Assembly: GCF_009602465.1 (NCBI RefSeq)
Contig: NZ_WBKP01000041.1
Coordinates: forward strand, 1 to 35,538
Length of the DNA stretch: 35,538 nucleotides
DNA from: Cumulibacter manganitolerans
GTDB taxonomy: Bacteria > Actinomycetota > Actinomycetes > Mycobacteriales > Antricoccaceae
Reading direction: 5' to 3'
The notes under the pieces: model-generated
Seen by the model: the letters and a program-made list of their open reading frames with translations, nothing else
The model's database searches: none
What the model was told of the DNA's origin: nothing
Part shown: piece after piece, positions 30,375-35,538 of the stretch
Numbering within the stretch: the stretch's first letter is position 1
How the letters are laid out: the number at the start of each line of letters is the position of its first letter
Position numbers and translations under genes: made by a program

Positions 30375-33132
30375 TTGAGCTCCCCGTCATCGCGTGGATC
30401 TGATCGGGGCCGCCCAGCGGGATGCTCAGCCCGATGGCCGTGGTGACTGAACCGGCAATGCGCTCGATCGGGTGAAACAGGATCAAGCCGTCCTCTCCTG
30501 CCTTCCGGTCGCCGGCCCGCGTGAGGTTCGCTTTCTGGTGACGCGCGCTGTAGTCGAACTGGTCATCGCCGCGGATCTCGCCATCGACGCCGCGGCCTCG
30601 GGAGCCCCACGTCGCTCGCAGTTCGTTGCCAGCAACCTGGCGCTTCATGGCGCGCACGGGGCCGGCAAGGGCCGCGAGGGGACCGTTCGTCACGACGCTC
30701 CCATCGCCGAAACGAAGGCCTACCCAGAACCTAGGCTGCTTGGCCCACTTCGTTCCCAGATCCACAAGGTCCCAACGCGTCGGCGGTTCGTCAGTCGTCA
30801 CGACAGAGGGCACGCGCCGGATCAAGCACGCGTGCCAGAACCGGAGGTAGGCGGCAACCCAGTACGGGGACTTTTCTCCAAGGTCGCGACCACCCGGTAC
30901 GCAGGGAGCCCGGAAGAAGGGCACGACCGGATCGGCTCCGAGTTGGGCGTGGTTCTCGACCGAACGCCATCGTTCACCCTCGGGCCCATCGCGGCCAGGC
31001 CCGTGATCGGAATAACGCAATTGGTCGAGCAGGTCTGCGGCCTCGAGCAACGACATCGGCTCGCTGCGCAAGAGCCCGCGCGGCCGCGCTCCGCTTCCCA
31101 CGTTAATCGGATCGTCCGCGAACAACTCTGCGACATGACGCAGGTTCGCGTCGTCGTCGCCAGGTGCATTCATGTGAGTGATGAACGGCTTCGGGCCAGG
31201 GAAGAGCGGCTTACTCCGGAGATTCGCGATCTTCCCCGTGGCGAGGTAGGTCCGCCCCTGAAGGACACTAATGTCTGGGAGGGCGTCACTTGACTTCATC
31301 CGAGCTAGGACATCGAGTCGGAGCGCCTCATCGTCCTCGTGATAAGTGACGAAGTTGGCGAGCAGGTCCTGCGGCATGAACACGCGGCAGAGGTCGATGT
31401 ACCTGCCGCGGTACCCGAACCACCGCTGCATCTGCATCTGCGTGTCCGCGAACGGGATGCCGGCTCGACGGGTGAACAACGTGGTGGTCAGGCCCTCGAG
31501 CGTGAGGCCGCGCGACATTACGTTGCCCGAGACGAAGATGGTCGAGAGGTTCTGCGGTGCACGCCAAGTCTCGTCCGCCAGGCGCGTCGGCGAGTACTGG
31601 GGGCGGTCGTCTGCGTCTTCGTGGCTGTTGATCACACGCACCGATGTGGCTGGCACGATCTGGCTGAGGATCGCGTTCTGAACAGAGGGCCACTCGTCGA
31701 GTTTAGGAACGGGACGATTGCCCGCCCCCGGCATGGAGACAACGGCTGCAGCGGCCTTCGTGTAATCCTCGAGCCAGCGTAGCCACCGTTCGGGCCGTGC
31801 AGTCATGTCCTGCTCGATGCCGGCAGAGCCGAGTTGCCTGTCGATCCGAGTGTCGACATCGTCGCCATCCACATCCTCGACCAAGCCCGCGGACCAACGG
31901 AGCAGTTCCTGGGCGACCCGGAAATGGTCGTCCATGCCGGACGACGGGTGGATCAGCATCGATGCCACCAGGGGCGACTGCTGTGTGGCCTGGTGTAAGG
32001 AGTCGAAAACCGCTTCTCTGGCGTCGTGGGGCCCGAGTCGGTTGGGAGTCCGTATCAGACGGACGGCAGAGGCGACGAGAAATGCTCGAACTGCCTCGGG
32101 GACCTGTTCATCAGGAGCGATCTGGTTGGTCGGGATGCACAACGGCACAGAGCTCAAGGTCTTGTAGTAGAGGTCTCCGCCGGTGTACCAGTCATTGATC
32201 CCCTCCGGCACCCGATACGTCGGCGTGCGGACCTCTAGGATGCCTTCTGCGCCAGCAGTCCTGAGGCTCGCCACGAAGTCTCGTGGGGCGAGGGGATTCT
32301 GGTCGTCCTGAAGGAAATTTGCCTCAGGAGTCGCGGTGTACCCGAGGTACGTGGCGAAGACCTTGCCGTTCACCGTCACGCCTGGACGCGCTCGGTCCTC
32401 CCAGATGTCGACGATCCTCCTCGGTACCTGCTTTGGCTCGGCCGTCGGCGACGCAGCCTCAGCGCTGACGTCCGCGACTGACGAATCGTCGGCCTCGTCA
32501 TCGATGACTAGCACGTGGAACGGCTTGTCGCGCGCAGCGGCACCCCCGTAGGCGTCTCGCATGACCTTGGCGAGCCGCTGCAGGTGCGCCCAGTTCTTCA
32601 TGACAATGGCGAGGATCGGTTTGTTCTGCTGCAAAGCAAGGTTCAGCGCCGCTGGCGCGCCGATCTGGTACAGCAGGTCGATATTGACGTCGGAGGGGTC
32701 GGTCGGGATGGTTCGTGGCACGAGAAGCCGGCGCTTGTGGGCGTTCGTCGCGAACGCCAGTTGCTCGGTTGCCCGCTCGTAAGTCTGTTTCCACAAGGCG
32801 GTTCGGGTTCCGGCGAGGATGATCACTGCATCGACGCCACGATCCAGTGCTTTGGCTGCAACGGCCATCATCGAAGCGGTCTTACCCGATTGCACAGCCC
32901 CCATCACGAGACCGCTGCGCTCACGGGAGGAGGGCCACCGGCCTTCGGCCGGATCACCGACCCCGAAGACACCCCGATCGACGATGAACTCGGCGTCGGC
33001 TTCAATGACTGCGCGGCTGGTTGCGTTGATTCCACTCAGATGAGCCGCATAGGTCTCCCACCAGGAGGGCTCCGAGACCGCACCTGTTGGACGGTAGATC
33101 CGCACCATTCCATGCGGCGCGCCGTTGCTCAT
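30367..33132 (-). CDS. Z1-domain superfamily II ATPase
   Basis: A 921-aa helicase-like ATPase with an associated Z1 domain. Walker A is GAVQSGKTA (Lys84); Walker B is LVIDDEAD (208-215); motif III is LGYTATPEAN (263-272); the C-terminal half has FVSGNVMSRGLTLEGLTT (Z1 signature) and TQMQMQRWFGYRGRY (arginine-finger helicase motif). Z1 ATPases occur in multi-gene anti-phage or restriction-like systems together with a PD-(D/E)XK nuclease and often MutL-like (GHKL) or AIPR proteins (Mza-type systems). Here the partners visible are a DUF262 protein upstream (ATGA overlap) and the nuclease downstream (8-nt overlap). Length and motifs are complete. Confidence 0.92.
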   Translation of the reverse strand: MSNGAPHGMVRIYRPTGAVSEPSWWETYAAHLSGINATSRAVIEADAEFIVDRGVFGVGDPAEGRWPSSRERSGLVMGAVQSGKTASMMAVAAKALDRGVDAVIILAGTRTALWKQTYERATEQLAFATNAHKRRLLVPRTIPTDPSDVNIDLLYQIGAPAALNLALQQNKPILAIVMKNWAHLQRLAKVMRDAYGGAAARDKPFHVLVIDDEADDSSVADVSAEAASPTAEPKQVPRRIVDIWEDRARPGVTVNGKVFATYLGYTATPEANFLQDDQNPLAPRDFVASLRTAGAEGILEVRTPTYRVPEGINDWYTGGDLYYKTLSSVPLCIPTNQIAPDEQVPEAVRAFLVASAVRLIRTPNRLGPHDAREAVFDSLHQATQQSPLVASMLIHPSSGMDDHFRVAQELLRWSAGLVEDVDGDDVDTRIDRQLGSAGIEQDMTARPERWLRWLEDYTKAAAAVVSMPGAGNRPVPKLDEWPSVQNAILSQIVPATSVRVINSHEDADDRPQYSPTRLADETWRAPQNLSTIFVSGNVMSRGLTLEGLTTTLFTRRAGIPFADTQMQMQRWFGYRGRYIDLCRVFMPQDLLANFVTYHEDDEALRLDVLARMKSSDALPDISVLQGRTYLATGKIANLRSKPLFPGPKPFITHMNAPGDDDANLRHVAELFADDPINVGSGARPRGLLRSEPMSLLEAADLLDQLRYSDHGPGRDGPEGERWRSVENHAQLGADPVVPFFRAPCVPGGRDLGEKSPYWVAAYLRFWHACLIRRVPSVVTTDEPPTRWDLVDLGTKWAKQPRFWVGLRFGDGSVVTNGPLAALAGPVRAMKRQVAGNELRATWGSRGRGVDGEIRGDDQFDYSARHQKANLTRAGDRKAGEDGLILFHPIERIAGSVTTAIGLSIPLGGPDQIHAMTGSSSD

Positions 33133-35366
33133 GCGCGCAGGAGCGCTGCCAGCCCAGACTCGCCGAACTGTTGTTTGATACGGACGTCCGCGGTTACGGG
33201 GTCGACGTCAAGCACTTCCAGCAGCTCCCTTACCACCTTCGCAATGAACTCCCACTGGTCCTTCGACTGCGCGCTCGTCGGTCGCTTCCAACCGCTCGAT
33301 GCCTCCAGGATCGCGGGCGTTGCATCGTCGGACAAGGCGCGCAGGTCGTCACCGAGCACAAGGCTCGCCGCTGACATCCCGATCACGCCAGCGACGAGTT
33401 GCAGTTCCTGCCACTTACCCTTGCTTTGGGCGTTCCTAAAGGTAGGTGCCCAGCCTCCGTTTGCCTCGACGATGGCGTGAGCGTCCACGCCCTGGTCGAG
33501 CATCGTCATCGCGAACTTGACCCGGTCAGTGCTCCGGAGACGATCGCCGGCGGTCTCCTGAACCCGCTTGAGGAGGGCATTGATGTGGCTCGCGGTCGAC
33601 CGTCCCTGAACCTCGTCATCGAGGAGAAGTGTTGCGGCCGTCCATGAAAGGATCTTGGTGCGCTTGTATCCGACTCGATCGAACCCGTATCCGTCGAGCG
33701 TCTTCGGCGTAGAGCTCAGATCGTCCCAGACGTCGACCAGGAACGGTGCCACAGCCTCGACGTCCTCGGCGTCCCCAGCGGTGACGAGCAGTGCCTTCAT
33801 CAGGTCCAGCTCGTGATACAGAGCGTTGCGGATTTCTTCCGCGTTGAGGTGCTTGCCCTGCTTGTTATACAGGCTGAACACCTCGTGGACCTGCGCCGGA
33901 GTCACCTTCTTGTAGGTGATCACCGGGACCTTGTAGGCCGAGGTCTGCTCGAAGACCGACTTGATCTTCTTCGGCAGTCCCTGGACCGGGATTGTCTCCT
34001 CGCGGATCTCCGAGTAGTACTTCCCCTTCAGGTGCGCCAGGCTCCCTTGCGGCCCTAGCGGGCCGCGGTTGGGGCGGCGAAGAGCGAACGGGAAGTAGAG
34101 CCGCCGCTCGACCTGCGCCGTCAGTTTCTCGCTCTCCTTCGTGTTCCAGAGCTTCTTGAACTTCGGGTAGTCGGTACGGAAGAGCGCCTCGGCACCCGGC
34201 TCGTCCCAGAGCGACGCCTTTTCGGCCACGAGTGCAGTCGCTCGCGGATGCGCCCCGATGAACCTGAGGATCGATGTCAGGCGCTGCTTACCGTCCACGA
34301 CTTCGTAGTTGGTTGTCACGCCGTCATCGTCCTGGAGGATGATCACGGATGGGAGGGGGATGCCGCGAAGGATGGACTCGATCAATAACTGTGCGTCGCC
34401 GGTCGGCCAGACGTCAGCGCGTTGGTACGAGGGACTTAGGTTGAGTTCGTTGTCCTCGGCGTGCTGGACGAAGTCTGAGATCGGCCAGGTGTCGGCATCC
34501 GCATTGATCGGAACGCCCTCCGACTCGGCTTCCTCCTCCTCTTCCACCTCCGCTTCTTCCCACGCGCTGACCCAGGCCTGGGTTGCCGTCGCGAGTGTCT
34601 CGGCCCCCTCGCTCGTCTCGCCCATCCGAGCTACGAACTCGTCGCGCAGCGCCGTCGCCCGGTCGAGGAGCTCCGCGAGCCTCGCGAACAGCGTGTACTC
34701 ACCCTCCCCCGCCTCCAGCCCAAGCGCGGCGGTGAGGCTCATGTCGAATGCGTGGGGATCCGAAACGTCGAGGTCGCTCGAGAGGTGAAGCCACCCCTTG
34801 ACGTCCACTAAACGCTCCCGCCAGCTGCCGTCATCGATCCGGACAGACTCGGCGTCGATCGCCGTGGGTGCGGGGTCGACCCCGATAGGAGTTGGCGCCG
34901 TATCAGCTAACTGCGCGATCAGCTCGGCGATGTTCTCCTCGATTTCGCTGAGGTCCTCTGGCACTGTCGGCTCCTGTTCTCGCGCGGCGTTCTCGCCGGG
35001 TTCTCGTCGATCGGGCAGTCTTGCGCTCATCACTCGCGTCATGAAATCTAGTGGCGACTCCTCGCGGGGAGAGTTCACATACTCGAGGACGGCGCCGTCA
35101 ATGAGCCGATTCAGGCCGATAAGTGTGATCGTGTCTCCCACCGAAAAGCAGGCCTCGCCCCAGGGGACTCCCAGGCGCTCCGCAATCACTCGCCCTGCCT
35201 CTGCCTTGCCCGGAACGAGTTGCTCAATTCCGAGGAACCGTCCCAGCGCGTCTAGGGCCGAGCGCTTCTCCTTGCTCCCGGGCCCGAGCGGCTCCGGGTG
35301 GATCCCTCCTAATGCATACATCCGCGCTGTCGCGGCCGCCTTCGACCTCGCGCTCGAGTACTCCAC
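33129..35366 (-). CDS. DUF262-domain protein with long N-terminal extension
   Basis: A 745-aa protein. The DUF262 (GmrS/ParB-like) domain lies at ~305-580: LSPSYQRADVWPTGDAQLLIESILRGIPLPSVIIL, VVDGKQRLTSILRFI (the DGQQR motif, here DGKQR), VPVITYKKVTPAQVHEVFSLYNKQGKHLNAEEIRNALY. A ~300-residue N-terminal part of unknown fold precedes it, with an acidic run (EEAEVEEEEEAESEG) just before. The C-terminal third (~600-745) is helical and unrecognised; no HNH motif is visible. DUF262 proteins are NTPase/DNase parts of modification-dependent defence (GmrSD). The GTG at 35366 is the longest start; ATG at 35321 is possible. Its stop overlaps the Z1 start (ATGA). Confidence 0.82.
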   Translation of the reverse strand: MEYSSARSKAAATARMYALGGIHPEPLGPGSKEKRSALDALGRFLGIEQLVPGKAEAGRVIAERLGVPWGEACFSVGDTITLIGLNRLIDGAVLEYVNSPREESPLDFMTRVMSARLPDRREPGENAAREQEPTVPEDLSEIEENIAELIAQLADTAPTPIGVDPAPTAIDAESVRIDDGSWRERLVDVKGWLHLSSDLDVSDPHAFDMSLTAALGLEAGEGEYTLFARLAELLDRATALRDEFVARMGETSEGAETLATATQAWVSAWEEAEVEEEEEAESEGVPINADADTWPISDFVQHAEDNELNLSPSYQRADVWPTGDAQLLIESILRGIPLPSVIILQDDDGVTTNYEVVDGKQRLTSILRFIGAHPRATALVAEKASLWDEPGAEALFRTDYPKFKKLWNTKESEKLTAQVERRLYFPFALRRPNRGPLGPQGSLAHLKGKYYSEIREETIPVQGLPKKIKSVFEQTSAYKVPVITYKKVTPAQVHEVFSLYNKQGKHLNAEEIRNALYHELDLMKALLVTAGDAEDVEAVAPFLVDVWDDLSSTPKTLDGYGFDRVGYKRTKILSWTAATLLLDDEVQGRSTASHINALLKRVQETAGDRLRSTDRVKFAMTMLDQGVDAHAIVEANGGWAPTFRNAQSKGKWQELQLVAGVIGMSAASLVLGDDLRALSDDATPAILEASSGWKRPTSAQSKDQWEFIAKVVRELLEVLDVDPVTADVRIKQQFGESGLAALLRA

Positions 35367-35538
35367 CGCGCCTCACGCTCATCACTTAGATCGCCACTTC
35401 CGCGGACCCTCCCGATGGTTTCAGCCAAGCACACACGCACCCCGGCAGGTAGGAGTGGAGTCCAGCAGAGTGGTGTACGACGGACCTGAGTGAGCGCGTG
35501 CCTCCAACGTAGGCGCGGCCACCAGGTGGATCCTTCGA
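35367..35538. promoter_or_regulatory. Upstream region of the DUF262-Z1-nuclease operon, to window end
   Basis: 172 bp without a recognisable gene; it should hold the operon promoter if the operon starts here. No clear -35/-10 pair, tRNA copy or integrase is seen. A further upstream gene may be cut off by the window end. Confidence 0.35.

Overview
The window is high-GC DNA from an actinobacterium. The left half carries a conserved actinobacterial cell-wall and cell-division neighbourhood: pknA end, pknB, trpG/pabA, class E sortase, DUF881 protein, crgA, rhomboid protease and cyclophilin. This block usually lies near oriC, and a small DnaA-box-like cluster follows crgA. The genus cannot be named from what I can see. 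The first ~75 bases are not genomic: a poly-C run, four T and a near-perfect Illumina P7 adapter remnant.

Layout. 76-2474 (+): C-terminal end of pknA, overlapping pknB. 2532-8886 (mostly -): trpG/pabA, a 51-aa membrane protein, class E sortase, an inserted lanthipeptide pair (lanM and its NHLP-leader precursor lanA), and a DUF881 protein. 8952-9221 (+): crgA. 9537-12423 (-): enoyl-CoA hydratase, SDR dehydrogenase and thiolase, a beta-oxidation-like set whose genes are separated by strong inverted repeats. 12510-15830: a catalytically dead rhomboid-like protein (-), a MalY/PatB-type PLP enzyme (+), an active-type rhomboid (-) and cyclophilin (-). 15960-19816 (-): two L,D-transpeptidases with near-identical catalytic ends, flanking a DUF2020-like lipoprotein. 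20039-24561: YceI and a small alpha/beta protein (-), divergent from a large LuxR-type ATPase regulator (+), then a one-pass membrane protein (+). 24630-28835 (-): SQR-like flavoprotein, SRPBCC protein, ribokinase and a LamG membrane protein.

28955-29003 is the 3' half of a tRNA-Ala(TGC) gene with its terminator still on the left. To its right the sequence becomes visibly less GC-rich and carries a tightly overlapping three-gene operon on the minus strand: DUF262 protein, Z1-domain ATPase, PD-(D/E)XK (DUF4420-like) nuclease. This reads as the left end of an integrated element carrying an anti-phage or restriction-type cassette. The other end, any integrase and the intact tRNA would lie beyond the window.

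The two most interesting systems are (1) the lanA-lanM islet, where the whole core peptide is encoded inside the overlap with the start of lanM, the cyclase has a ProcM-like Cys-Cys-Gly zinc motif, and similar ~30-bp sequences lie on both sides; and (2) the DUF262-Z1-nuclease cassette next to the tRNA attachment scar. All functional calls come from reading motifs by eye; no database search was run.
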